The position numbers and the translations under genes are program-made. DNA of 41,812 bases from Oscillospiraceae bacterium (GTDB taxonomy: Bacteria; Bacillota; Clostridia; Oscillospirales; Ruminococcaceae), in the NCBI GenBank assembly GCA_009778115.1, contig WRKL01000008.1, forward strand, positions 1-41,812, given 5' to 3'. The stretch's first letter is position 1. Every line of letters starts with the position of its first letter. Shown here piece after piece: positions 18,922-27,525 of the stretch. The notes beneath the pieces were generated by a model. The model saw only the letters and a list, made by a program, of their open reading frames with translations, made no database searches and was not told the DNA's origin.

Positions 18922-18924
18922 ATT

Positions 18925-20283
18925 ATTATAAACGAAAAATTAAACGGCGATAAAAAAATACCGGCGGAAACTGATTTATGCGATGAACATAACAAAGATA
19001 ACGAGCCGGATACAAACAGGTCTGATACGGAAAATCCCAAACAAGATTCGCTGTCCGAATCAATAACCGATGCCGGCAGCGGCGATAAAAAGGACGAAAC
19101 AATTTCCGGTGATTCTGAATCCGGGCAGCCCGCACCGTCTCGCCCGGACAAGCAGGGTGAAAAATCCTGTTCTGTTAAAGAAAAAGAGTCAGATATATCC
19201 CGCAAAAAAAAGAAAAAGCTATTGCGCGGAATAATATTTGCGGTATCCCTTGTGACCGTGTCCATTATGCTTGCGGTGGTTATTCTGGTTACTATCAGCG
19301 ACATGATGGGGGTTGCCAAACCCGACTCGGAAATCCGTATCAATATCCCGCGTAACTCCTCCACCAAACAAATAGCGGATATATTGAAAAACGAGGGCGT
19401 TATCCGTTATGTATCCCTGTTCAGGTTCTATTCAAGAATGCAGGATGCAGACGGTTATTACCAATACGGATTGTTTTCGTTAAATTCCGCAATGTCTTAC
19501 GAAGATATTATTAAAAATCTTAAACAAATTTCATCCGAACGTGACGATGTTGTGTCTGTGACTTTTCCGGAGGGTTCCCGTCTTCAGGATATTGCCGCGT
19601 TACTCGAAGAAAATGAAGTTTGCAGCTCCGAAAAATTTCTGGAGGATATTAACAATCCCGAATTTATCAAAAGTTTGAACTCCGGCGAATTTTTTGAAAA
19701 AGAAGTATCCGAAAATCCTAAAAAGTATTATTATATGGAGGGTTTTCTTTTTCCCGATACCTATGAGTTTTTCACAGGCGATGATACCCGGGCTGTAGCG
19801 GAGGCAATACTTAAAAATTTTGAAGAAAAATTCACCCTTGCCATGCGTGAACGTGCCGCCGAATTGGACTTGAGCGTTGAGGAAGCTGTTATATTAGCAT
19901 CTATAGTACAGGGCGAAGTAAGTGACCCTGAGGAAATGAAAATGTGCGCAGGTGTATTTTTTAACCGCATTAACAACAACTCCGTGTACCCTAAGCTGGA
20001 ATCCGACACCACGACCCGTTTTTTGCGGGATTTCATACGAAGCCGGATACGCCCTTTCGATCAGAGTATCTATGATCAATATATATTTTCCTACAGTACC
20101 TATGACAGCGATGGACTTCCGGTAGGGGCGATTTGCAGTCCGGGGGCAGATGCGTTAAATGCGGTATTGAACCCGACAGAGAGTAAATACTATTTCTTCT
20201 ACTCCGACCCTAAGGGGGTTACACATTTTGCAAGAACCGATTATGAGCATGAACAAAACAAAAAAACCTACGGAAACTTTTAA
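18925..20283 (+). CDS. mltG: endolytic murein transglycosylase MltG with long cytoplasmic tail
   Basis: It cleaves nascent peptidoglycan strands at the membrane and terminates glycan elongation. The catalytic YceG-like domain is complete: a LysM-like subdomain after the membrane helix, then LASIVQGEV with the catalytic-region glutamate, and YPKLESDTTTRF. Upstream of the helix (around TTG 19222) an open frame of about 99 codons encodes an acidic Ser/Glu/Lys-rich tail ending in RKKKKK. That is exactly the positive-inside pattern expected of a cytoplasmic N-terminus, as in many Clostridial MltG proteins. I place the start at ATT 18925 (452 residues); ATA 18928 and ATT 18922 are alternatives. The fallback TTG 19222 has no ribosome binding site and would remove the basic anchor. 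The end overlaps the U32 peptidase gene by 41 nt. Confidence 0.85.
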   Translation: MINEKLNGDKKIPAETDLCDEHNKDNEPDTNRSDTENPKQDSLSESITDAGSGDKKDETISGDSESGQPAPSRPDKQGEKSCSVKEKESDISRKKKKKLLRGIIFAVSLVTVSIMLAVVILVTISDMMGVAKPDSEIRINIPRNSSTKQIADILKNEGVIRYVSLFRFYSRMQDADGYYQYGLFSLNSAMSYEDIIKNLKQISSERDDVVSVTFPEGSRLQDIAALLEENEVCSSEKFLEDINNPEFIKSLNSGEFFEKEVSENPKKYYYMEGFLFPDTYEFFTGDDTRAVAEAILKNFEEKFTLAMRERAAELDLSVEEAVILASIVQGEVSDPEEMKMCAGVFFNRINNNSVYPKLESDTTTRFLRDFIRSRIRPFDQSIYDQYIFSYSTYDSDGLPVGAICSPGADALNAVLNPTESKYYFFYSDPKGVTHFARTDYEHEQNKKTYGNF

Positions 20284-21493
20284 AGAACCCGAAATTCTCG
20301 CCCCTGCCGGTGATTTTGAATGTTTGCAGGCGGCTGTTCGCTTTAAAGCGGATGCGGTATATCTGGGTATGCCGGAGTTTGGTATGCGTGCCGCCGCAAA
20401 AGGTTTCGGTCATGAGCATTTACCCGGGGCTGTGGAATTTGCACACCGTCATAATGTGAAGGTATATCTTACCGTCAACATTATTCCGCGTAATTCCGAT
20501 ATAGAAACGCTTCCCGCGCTTGTAAAAACAGCGGCAGCTTCCGGCGTGGATGCGTTTATCGTTGCGGACATAGGCACAGCGGGTATAATCAAAAATCTTG
20601 ATCCCAACATAAGTTTGCATATATCGACCCAGGCGGGTGTCACAAACTATGCCGCCGCAAATGAATTTTATAAGTTGGGTGCATCCAGGATAATTTTGGC
20701 ACGCGAGCTGACTTTGGATGAAATACGGCAAATACGCAGAAGTATTCCGGCGGATTTGGAACTTGAAGTTTTTGTACACGGCGCAGTTTGTGTTTCCTAC
20801 GCCGGACGTTGTTTGCTGTCACAATATATGACGATGCGGGACGCAAACATGGGAAAATGCGCTCAACCCTGCCGCTGGAATTATAATCTTGTTGAGGAAA
20901 AACGCCCGGGTGAATATTTTCCTGTTTTTGAAGACGAATACGGAACATCGATTTTAAGCGCCGCCGATTTGTGTATGCTTGAGCATTTGGACAAACTGAG
21001 GGATGCGGGAATAAACGGGTTCAAAATCGAGGGACGCGCAAAATCGATGTATTACGTTTCGGTTATTACCAACGCCTACGCAATGGCAAAAAAATATCTG
21101 CCCAAACGCGGCGGGGAATTTGTGTTGCCTGAATGGATTTCCTCTGAAGTATATAAAGTCAGCAACCGTAATTACGGAACAGGTTTCTTTTTCGATCCGG
21201 GCGGTTCTTCCGTTAAAGCCGCAGAAAACGGATATGTCCGCGGTTATGGTTTTGCGGCTGTTGTCGAGGGGTATCGTAACAACTGTCTGGAAGTTTCTCA
21301 ACGCGGAAAATTCTGCCGCGGCGACACACTTGAAGTTCTCGTTCCGGGTATCGAGCCTTACCGTATCCAAGCTATCGAAATGTACGACCGGGATTTTGTT
21401 TCAATAGAAAGCGCTCCTCACGCAAAGATGAAAGTTTTCATCAAATACGACAAGGAGCTGCCTAAAGGAAGCATATTACGCATCCGCAAATAA
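20243..21493 (+). CDS. U32 family peptidase
   Basis: From ATG 20243 the protein has 416 residues and starts the conserved U32 barrel at EILAPAGDFECLQAA. It contains DAVYLG, the FVHGAVCVSYAGRC signature and the cysteine-rich QPCRWNY segment, then the C-terminal U32-associated beta domain. Family members are collagenase-like peptidases or tRNA/ubiquinone hydroxylation factors (for example RlhA and TrhP). In this size range a tRNA wobble-uridine hydroxylation role (TrhP-like) is plausible but not shown by the sequence. Starts at 20243, 20249 (ATG) or 20228 (TTG) all lie inside the mltG 3' end without a clear ribosome binding site, so expression probably depends on coupling to mltG. Confidence 0.88.
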   Translation: MSMNKTKKPTETFKEPEILAPAGDFECLQAAVRFKADAVYLGMPEFGMRAAAKGFGHEHLPGAVEFAHRHNVKVYLTVNIIPRNSDIETLPALVKTAAASGVDAFIVADIGTAGIIKNLDPNISLHISTQAGVTNYAAANEFYKLGASRIILARELTLDEIRQIRRSIPADLELEVFVHGAVCVSYAGRCLLSQYMTMRDANMGKCAQPCRWNYNLVEEKRPGEYFPVFEDEYGTSILSAADLCMLEHLDKLRDAGINGFKIEGRAKSMYYVSVITNAYAMAKKYLPKRGGEFVLPEWISSEVYKVSNRNYGTGFFFDPGGSSVKAAENGYVRGYGFAAVVEGYRNNCLEVSQRGKFCRGDTLEVLVPGIEPYRIQAIEMYDRDFVSIESAPHAKMKVFIKYDKELPKGSILRIRK

Positions 21494-21532
21494 AAATTAA
21501 AATCTGCTCTTACAGGATATTTAATGCTCTTT

Positions 21533-22915
21533 TTATTTTTTCATGATTTTTTCGAAATCTTCTACGGCTTTGTTATCGTACCCTGCGACACTATCCGGAC
21601 TGAACAATACCTTGATGGTTTGCAGCACCAATTGCAAATCCAGCCAAATCGAATAATTTTCGATATACATTAAATCCAGCGTTAATTTATCGCGAAGATC
21701 GGTGTTGTATTTTCCCCAGATTTGCGCAAACCCTGTAAGACCTGCTTTTACTTTCAACCTGTATCGAAATTCAGGCAAGTCCTGCTCCAAGGTTTGCACT
21801 ACTTTTTTGCGTTCGGGCCGCGGTCCTACAAAACTCATGTCGCCCCTGAAAATATTGATAAGCTGAGGAAGTTCATCAAGTCTAAATTTGCGCAGGATTT
21901 TACCTACCTTGGTTATACGCGGGTCGTCCGCCGGACTCAGTTGCGGATCATCGGATTTTTCCGCATCGGGAATCATCGTGCGGAATTTCAAAAGATTGAA
22001 TATATGTCCGTTTCTTGTAACCCGTTCCTGTTTATATATCACCGGGCCTTTGTCATATAGTTTTATCGCTAACATTTCGATCAATATTATAGGCAGCGAA
22101 AGCAATAAAATAATGCCCGAAACGCTTATATCGAATAACCGTTTTGCCGCCATTTGCTCAAAAGTGAGCCCGCGCACCGTCGCTGAATAGATCGTCATGT
22201 CGTCAACTATCAAAAATTTGGAATATTTTATTACAATATCCTCAACATTGGGTTTATAAAAAATCATTTTATGGTGTTTATAACAATATTCTAAAAGATG
22301 CGGACTTTCGCTCTTGGGTGTATCCAAAATAAAAATCGCTTCGTGGTCGCGTATCGCGTTTTTTATGCCGGGATTATCGTATTTTATCGTTCTTTTAATT
22401 TCCCATTGTTTTTTGTAGCTCTTTATTTTTGCGATATGAGCGGGCAGGACACCCTCATCCCCGTATATTACAAGGGTCGGAACAGGGTCGTTCGCCTTGA
22501 AATATATAAAATTACCGAATCGGGTAAAAGTTATGATAACAATTATTTGCCCGAAAAACGCCACTAATAAAATTCCCACCGTATGGAGACTGACGTGCCT
22601 GAGCATTACCGAAAGCTGAAAGAACGTTAAAACATCACAAAAAAAGGTTGCGAGCACTATCGAACGGATGATTTCGCGGCTTTTTTTTGCCCCGATTTGC
22701 CATCCCCCGTATATATGGATCAATACCAGACCCAGTATCGCGAATGTCGGATAAGCTATTGCAGCGGTACGCGAAAACCGAAGTAACTCAATTTTGTTAT
22801 CTACCGTGGAAACATTTAAAAACAACACGAAGAAAACCGCCATTACAGAACCGAACATTATCAGTTTCAAAAAAAACAGAATTGTCTTTTCAAAGCGCCA
22901 AAAAAATTTTTTCAT
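21533..22915 (-). CDS. polyprenyl-phosphate sugar-1-phosphate transferase (bacterial sugar transferase family)
   Basis: An integral membrane initiator of exopolysaccharide, capsule or glycoprotein glycan synthesis. It transfers a sugar phosphate from a nucleotide sugar to undecaprenyl phosphate. The 460 residues show four N-terminal membrane helices (about 10-135), a CoA-binding-like central region, a further membrane segment near 270, and the C-terminal catalytic domain. That domain has the KFRTMIPDAE, RKFRLDELPQLINIFRGDMSFVGPRPE-type signature split across residues about 310-365 and LTGFAQIWGKYN. No other glycan genes adjoin it, so the pathway cannot be named. CGGAGAAG precedes ATG. It diverges from spoIVB with a 70-bp shared upstream region. 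Confidence 0.9.
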   Translation of the reverse strand: MKKFFWRFEKTILFFLKLIMFGSVMAVFFVLFLNVSTVDNKIELLRFSRTAAIAYPTFAILGLVLIHIYGGWQIGAKKSREIIRSIVLATFFCDVLTFFQLSVMLRHVSLHTVGILLVAFFGQIIVIITFTRFGNFIYFKANDPVPTLVIYGDEGVLPAHIAKIKSYKKQWEIKRTIKYDNPGIKNAIRDHEAIFILDTPKSESPHLLEYCYKHHKMIFYKPNVEDIVIKYSKFLIVDDMTIYSATVRGLTFEQMAAKRLFDISVSGIILLLSLPIILIEMLAIKLYDKGPVIYKQERVTRNGHIFNLLKFRTMIPDAEKSDDPQLSPADDPRITKVGKILRKFRLDELPQLINIFRGDMSFVGPRPERKKVVQTLEQDLPEFRYRLKVKAGLTGFAQIWGKYNTDLRDKLTLDLMYIENYSIWLDLQLVLQTIKVLFSPDSVAGYDNKAVEDFEKIMKK

Positions 22916-22985
22916 TTTTCTTCTCCGAAATTTTCTGTGGTATCTGGAATGTATTTTTGCGGGCTAAAAGGCAAGAATATATTTT

Positions 22986-24245
22986 ATGAGAAAAACAATA
23001 AAACTTTGCGCTTTCTCCGCCGCCGTCGTTTGCTTTTTTATATTGGGACTTATCTGTTATTACGAATTTACTCTTCCCGGTTATTTTTATGTGTTTAAAA
23101 ATGAAGATTTAAAACTTGATACCCGATTTAAAATTACAGCAGACAGCACCGCTGTGTTTATGGAAAACCGTTCAAAACCGGCTGTTAGCATTCCGGATGA
23201 AAATATATCCGCCGGTTTTTCAGGCACGCAGGGGCTTACCTTAAAATTATTTGGCGCGTTTCCCGTCAAGAATGCCCGTGTGCAAACTATAAAACGGTCT
23301 ATGCTGGTTCCCGGCGGCAACCCTTTCGGTGTAAAGATGTTTACCAAGGGTGTTATGGTCGTGGGAGTAAGTGATGTCGAAACTCTCAGCGGTGTGGTTA
23401 ATCCTGCTAAAGCTGCAGGTATTAAGATGGGTGATATTATATATCTGGTGAACGGCGAAAAAGTTTCCACCAACGAAGAAGTCGCACATATCATCAGCAG
23501 GAGCGGAGGAAACCCCGTTGATATTCATCTTGAGCGTAAAAACAAGGGAATTAATCTTACAATGGTCCCCGCGCTTTCTAAGGATGATAACAAATATAAA
23601 GCAGGGCTTTGGGTACGCGACAGTTCTGCCGGAATCGGGACGATAACATTTTACGACCCGACCGAAGGTGCATTTGCCGGATTGGGACACGGGATATGCG
23701 ATGTTGACACGGGAGAAATACTTCCGCTTCTTTCCGGCGAAATTGTCAACGTGAACATAGATTCTGTCCAAAAGAGTGTAGCGGGTACGCCGGGCGAATT
23801 GAGAGGATCGTTTTTGCCGGGTTTTGCCGTTGGGAATCTGCTGCTCAATGACGAATCCGGAGTATACGGACAAGCTTACCGCCGTGCTGTCAGCGGAAAA
23901 GCTATTCCTATGGCGCTGAAACAGCAGGTAAAACCGGGCTCTGCAAAAATTTTGACCACTATCAAGGGAAGAAAGCCCAAAGCATACAAAATCGTTATTG
24001 AAAAAGTTGCGGCAAACAGCAGTGTGAAAACAAAAAACATGATTATACGGATAACCGATCCGGAATTGCTCGAAAAAGCAGGGGGGATCGTGCAGGGGAT
24101 GAGCGGGAGCCCGATAATACAAGGCGGAACGCTCGTGGGTGCTGTGACCCATGTTTTTATCAACGACCCTGTAAAAGGGTACGGGATTTTTGCTGAAAAT
24201 ATGCTGGAAAGCCAAAATTCTATAGGTTTTGATAAAGCGGGATAA
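22986..24245 (+). CDS. spoIVB: SpoIVB peptidase (stage IV sporulation protein B)
   Basis: A forespore-secreted serine protease that triggers pro-sigma-K processing in the mother cell. The 419-residue protein has an N-terminal membrane anchor (about 8-27), a PDZ domain around VNPAKAAGIKMGDIIYLVNG and the S55 peptidase domain. His is in GLGHGICDVDTGE and the catalytic serine in GMSGSPIIQGG; the trailing FINDPVKGYGIFAENML is typical of SpoIVB. It is normally beside spo0A and recN; neither is present here. I could not identify a convincing sigma-F/sigma-G promoter in the 70-bp divergent region, and the ribosome binding site is weak. It indicates sporulation capacity. Confidence 0.93.
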   Translation: MRKTIKLCAFSAAVVCFFILGLICYYEFTLPGYFYVFKNEDLKLDTRFKITADSTAVFMENRSKPAVSIPDENISAGFSGTQGLTLKLFGAFPVKNARVQTIKRSMLVPGGNPFGVKMFTKGVMVVGVSDVETLSGVVNPAKAAGIKMGDIIYLVNGEKVSTNEEVAHIISRSGGNPVDIHLERKNKGINLTMVPALSKDDNKYKAGLWVRDSSAGIGTITFYDPTEGAFAGLGHGICDVDTGEILPLLSGEIVNVNIDSVQKSVAGTPGELRGSFLPGFAVGNLLLNDESGVYGQAYRRAVSGKAIPMALKQQVKPGSAKILTTIKGRKPKAYKIVIEKVAANSSVKTKNMIIRITDPELLEKAGGIVQGMSGSPIIQGGTLVGAVTHVFINDPVKGYGIFAENMLESQNSIGFDKAG

Positions 24246-24300
24246 AAACAAAATATTTCCTGAAACCGGCGGTGTTCGTGTGTTATTTTTCAAGCTGTCT

Positions 24301-26205
24301 TTATTCCGTTTGTTCAGATTCTCCCGGCGACGATTCAGAAGGTGTGTCCGTTGGTATTTCCGATACTTCCGATGTTTCCGGTTTGGATTGTTCAGATTGT
24401 GAAGATGCTCTCGCAGAGCTTTTCTGGGATTTTGAAGATCGCACGGAGCTTGATTTTGCCGAAGATTGCGCACTTGAGCTTGAGCCGGATTGCGCCGCAG
24501 AACTTGTGGATCTTACCGATGCGGCACTCGAGGGTCTGGGCTGAGTGACCCGGCTGTAATAAGAATACGGTGGGACAGAATATCCCTCGGAAGATACAGC
24601 GGAAACTTCGCTGTCGTCCAGCGCAGGGGCTGATTCTGTAGAAGAATATTCTACAGGGTCAAATTCGGGGCTTATATTTCTAAGCTGCGGCGGTTTTTGT
24701 TTGTTGTTTTTGGCATACCACAAATCAGGATAAAGCGGCGTTGGATTTATGCGCGCTCCGGAAGCGTCCACTTTCTCCCCGGGGCGCAGCATACGGGCAA
24801 CCACTACAAAACGAGTGTCGGTATTTTGCCCCAGTTCATAACTGCAGGTGGACAAGGTCAAAAGGTAATCATCAGGGGTTACATCCACATCAGTTTGTAT
24901 AATAGAACGCAGCTTTACTTGGTCTGCGTACCAATTGAAATGTCCGTCGCTCTCTTTATCCACAAAATGATGATAGTTGAATACCGGACCGTCCTTTTCG
25001 TCCATTGTCGCCAAGAACGCACCGAATACTACCCATTCTCTTTCGTCGTAAACGGTATCGAAAGTTATGACCGGGTGTTGTTTGTAAAAATCAACATTAT
25101 TATAATTTAACAACTGCGCAAAAAACTTCCCTGTTTTAATATTGTGAGAATACATAATGGTGTTTGTGGAAAAAGTTTGCGGCATAATGGTACACCGGTA
25201 ATCGAGGAACGGAACCCCAAAATCACTGTAGGTTTTATTAAAGCTTCTTTTCAGATAATATTCGTTATCGTCCTCTTTTTGCACAACCGGATAATTGACA
25301 TCGGTTCCGGGAATATATATCCATCCCTTTACATCCTGATTTATACCGTATAATCCCGCGAACTTTTCTAAATATCCTTCGGGCAGGTCTGATAATTGAC
25401 GGGCAGAGGGTTCTCCTCTGTATGCGTTAACAGCGTTTTCGATAATTTTGTCCGCTTCGTGGTTCTCAAGGAAATATCTTGTTAACGGAATTGCTGCGCA
25501 CACAAACGTCACGAGTGCCGCCAATAATACAAACTTGCGTATCACTTCTAACGTCCTATCACCTTTCCAAGGGATAAAAAACTTCAGAAAGGACATAAAA
25601 GGATTTCGTTTTGTTACTTGCGTTTTTTCATCTTCATTTTTTGCCGCAGGGAATGATGCGTATTCATACCTTGTGAATTCCCCCGCCGCATCCCCGGAGA
25701 GATAACGTTTTAGCATATGCAAAGCTGCGGTCACCGTTTTGGTACGAATAGTATCCCGGTTTTCATGTTCATCTGTCCACATAAGTTTTTCTACCCAGAT
25801 TTCGCCATCAATCGCCAAAGCGACGAAAACCGTACCTACCGGTTTTTCGGGAGAACCCCCGCTTGGACCGGCTATTCCTGTGATTCCGACCCCCACATCC
25901 GCTTCGGATATTCGCCGTATTCCTGCGGCCATCATCGCCGCAACGGTAGAACTTACCGCGCCGGATTGTTCAATCGCTTCCTGCGTAACTCCGAGCAACT
26001 TTTGTTTCGCTTCGTCCGAATACGATGTTATCCCCATATCAAAAACGCCCGAAGCTCCGGGCACATTTGTAAGTGTGCCCGAAAACATACCGGCGGTGCA
26101 ACTCTCTGCAGATGCAACTTTACGCCCTAAAGCGTTAAGAATTTTTACAGTTTCACGCGCTGTTTTTTCAAGATCAATATTTTCAAAATCAATATTATCC
26201 AGCAT
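24301..26205 (-). CDS. fusion protein: PncC/CinA-C NMN deamidase – transmembrane helix – class B sortase – Ser-rich tail
   Basis: One uninterrupted 634-residue frame. Residues 1-165 are a complete CinA C-terminal (PncC) domain, which in the family deamidates nicotinamide mononucleotide in NAD recycling. Its motifs are AESCTAG (33-39), YSDEAK (62-67), GAVS and GIAGPSGGSPEKPVGTV. After a charged linker a transmembrane helix lies at about 224-243. Residues about 285-475 form a class B sortase with His354 (MYSHN), Cys454 (LSTCSYE) and Arg465 (TRFVVVA), which would act outside the membrane. The last ~110 residues are Ser/Ala-rich and low complexity. The topology is self-consistent: cytosolic enzyme, extracellular transpeptidase. 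I do not know this domain combination as an established architecture. It is the last gene of the minus-strand run and has a weak upstream ribosome binding site, 24 nt after thiI. Confidence 0.9.
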   Translation of the reverse strand: MLDNIDFENIDLEKTARETVKILNALGRKVASAESCTAGMFSGTLTNVPGASGVFDMGITSYSDEAKQKLLGVTQEAIEQSGAVSSTVAAMMAAGIRRISEADVGVGITGIAGPSGGSPEKPVGTVFVALAIDGEIWVEKLMWTDEHENRDTIRTKTVTAALHMLKRYLSGDAAGEFTRYEYASFPAAKNEDEKTQVTKRNPFMSFLKFFIPWKGDRTLEVIRKFVLLAALVTFVCAAIPLTRYFLENHEADKIIENAVNAYRGEPSARQLSDLPEGYLEKFAGLYGINQDVKGWIYIPGTDVNYPVVQKEDDNEYYLKRSFNKTYSDFGVPFLDYRCTIMPQTFSTNTIMYSHNIKTGKFFAQLLNYNNVDFYKQHPVITFDTVYDEREWVVFGAFLATMDEKDGPVFNYHHFVDKESDGHFNWYADQVKLRSIIQTDVDVTPDDYLLTLSTCSYELGQNTDTRFVVVARMLRPGEKVDASGARINPTPLYPDLWYAKNNKQKPPQLRNISPEFDPVEYSSTESAPALDDSEVSAVSSEGYSVPPYSYYSRVTQPRPSSAASVRSTSSAAQSGSSSSAQSSAKSSSVRSSKSQKSSARASSQSEQSKPETSEVSEIPTDTPSESSPGESEQTE

Positions 26206-26229
26206 TTATATTTCCATCCCTTTGTGCGA

Positions 26230-27444
26230 TTAATATCCTATTGTCAAATCTTTGGATATTTTTTGAAACTTCATTTTTATCGAACTTTCCTGTGTGTTGA
26301 GCTTTTGTTCTTCTACCATTACCGCTTCTAAAGACGGTCTGGTTTTCGGATGTTTTGGAGTGAACACCGTGCAGCAATCTTCATACGGTAATATCGAAGT
26401 TTCGTATGTTCCGATTTTACGCGCTATTTCGATTATTTGGTTTTTATCCATGCCTGCAACCGGACGCAGCACGGGGAACCGGGCAAGTACATCAACACAT
26501 ATCAAAGCATCTAATGTTTGGCTCGCTACCTGTGCGACACTCTCACCGGTGATTATCGCTTTCAGGTTCTGCCTTTTTGCGACATTGTTAGCCGTTCTCA
26601 TCATCATTCGTCTTGTCAGTATTGTCGCATATTCTTCAGCACAGTTTTTTTGTATCGCTTGTTGTATGCCTGTAAATTCCGCTACATGAAGATTGATGCT
26701 TCCGGTGTATTCGCTTAATTCCCTGCATAGCATAACAACCTTTTCCAGCGCCCTGCCGCTTGTGTAAGGCGGGCTGGAGAAATGCAGTGCTTCCAACGCT
26801 ATTCCGCGTTTTGCCATCATGTATGCCGCTACCGGGCTGTCGATTCCGCCGGACAACAAAACCAAGGCTTTCCCCGAACTTCCCAAAGGCAATCCGCCCG
26901 CGCCGGGAATCTGGCCGCTATGGATATACGCGCCAAAATCGCGGATCTCGATCGTAACCGTTATATCCGGATCGTGTACGTCAACTTTCATGTTCGGTAA
27001 TTCGTCTAAAATACAGTTTCCTATTTCAGCGCAAATTTGCGGAGACTTTAACGGAAACAGCTTGTCCGACCGCTTCGCTTCCGCTTTGAATGTTTTCGGC
27101 TTATCCTTATCGGTATTCAAGCGATCCGAAACTACCTTTATCGCCGCGTTTCTTACCGCTCCCATTTCCTTTTCGGTTTCCCACGCTATACACAACGCGG
27201 CTATCCCGAAAACCTTGCTGACTTTTTCAAGTATATCCTCATATGAAAACGATGAAAATTCATCGGCGGTATCGAATTGATCAGCCGGCAGAATATAAAT
27301 TGTCGATTGAGCTTTTTTTATTTCAAATTCGCCGCAGTCTTTGATCACCGATTTTATGTTTTTAATCAATATATCTTCAAAGGTTGATTTATTTAATCCC
27401 TTTAACGCCATTTCGCCGTATTTTGCCAGAAGTACTTTTCTCAT
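26230..27444 (-). CDS. thiI: tRNA 4-thiouridine synthetase (tRNA sulfurtransferase)
   Basis: It adenylates U8 of tRNA and inserts sulfur to form 4-thiouridine. The 404-residue protein has the N-terminal ferredoxin-like/THUMP region (about 1-165) and the PP-loop ATPase with LLSGGIDSPVAAY. The conserved DCCTVF segment near the C-terminus contains a candidate catalytic cysteine. The C-terminal rhodanese domain of the enterobacterial enzyme is absent, as in Bacillus ThiI. In Bacillus a dedicated cysteine desulfurase (NifZ) supplies persulfide, and here too a desulfurase gene lies immediately upstream. ATG gives the family start (MRKVLLAKYGEMALKGLN). Confidence 0.95.
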   Translation of the reverse strand: MRKVLLAKYGEMALKGLNKSTFEDILIKNIKSVIKDCGEFEIKKAQSTIYILPADQFDTADEFSSFSYEDILEKVSKVFGIAALCIAWETEKEMGAVRNAAIKVVSDRLNTDKDKPKTFKAEAKRSDKLFPLKSPQICAEIGNCILDELPNMKVDVHDPDITVTIEIRDFGAYIHSGQIPGAGGLPLGSSGKALVLLSGGIDSPVAAYMMAKRGIALEALHFSSPPYTSGRALEKVVMLCRELSEYTGSINLHVAEFTGIQQAIQKNCAEEYATILTRRMMMRTANNVAKRQNLKAIITGESVAQVASQTLDALICVDVLARFPVLRPVAGMDKNQIIEIARKIGTYETSILPYEDCCTVFTPKHPKTRPSLEAVMVEEQKLNTQESSIKMKFQKISKDLTIGY

Positions 27445-27525
27445 AATACACGCTGTGCGCCAGGCTGCACAAAAATCATAACATAATGCCGCCTGCGCCG
27501 ACTCGGTTCCTTTCTCGAATGTTTT

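Noticed and set aside
22916..22985. Sigma-F/sigma-G promoter for spoIVB
   Set aside because: A GAATG box occurs, but no CATnnTA-like -10 at 17-18 nt follows, so I do not report a promoter.
23247..24473. 408-codon antisense ORF across spoIVB and into the sortase gene
   Set aside because: It runs opposite the SpoIVB catalytic domain and spans a convergent gene junction. Its composition (Asn/Arg/His-rich) is typical of shadow frames.
24272..24544. Plus-strand acidic ORF opposite the sortase tail
   Set aside because: It is the antisense shadow of the low-complexity Ser-rich tail codons and has no ribosome binding site or family resemblance.
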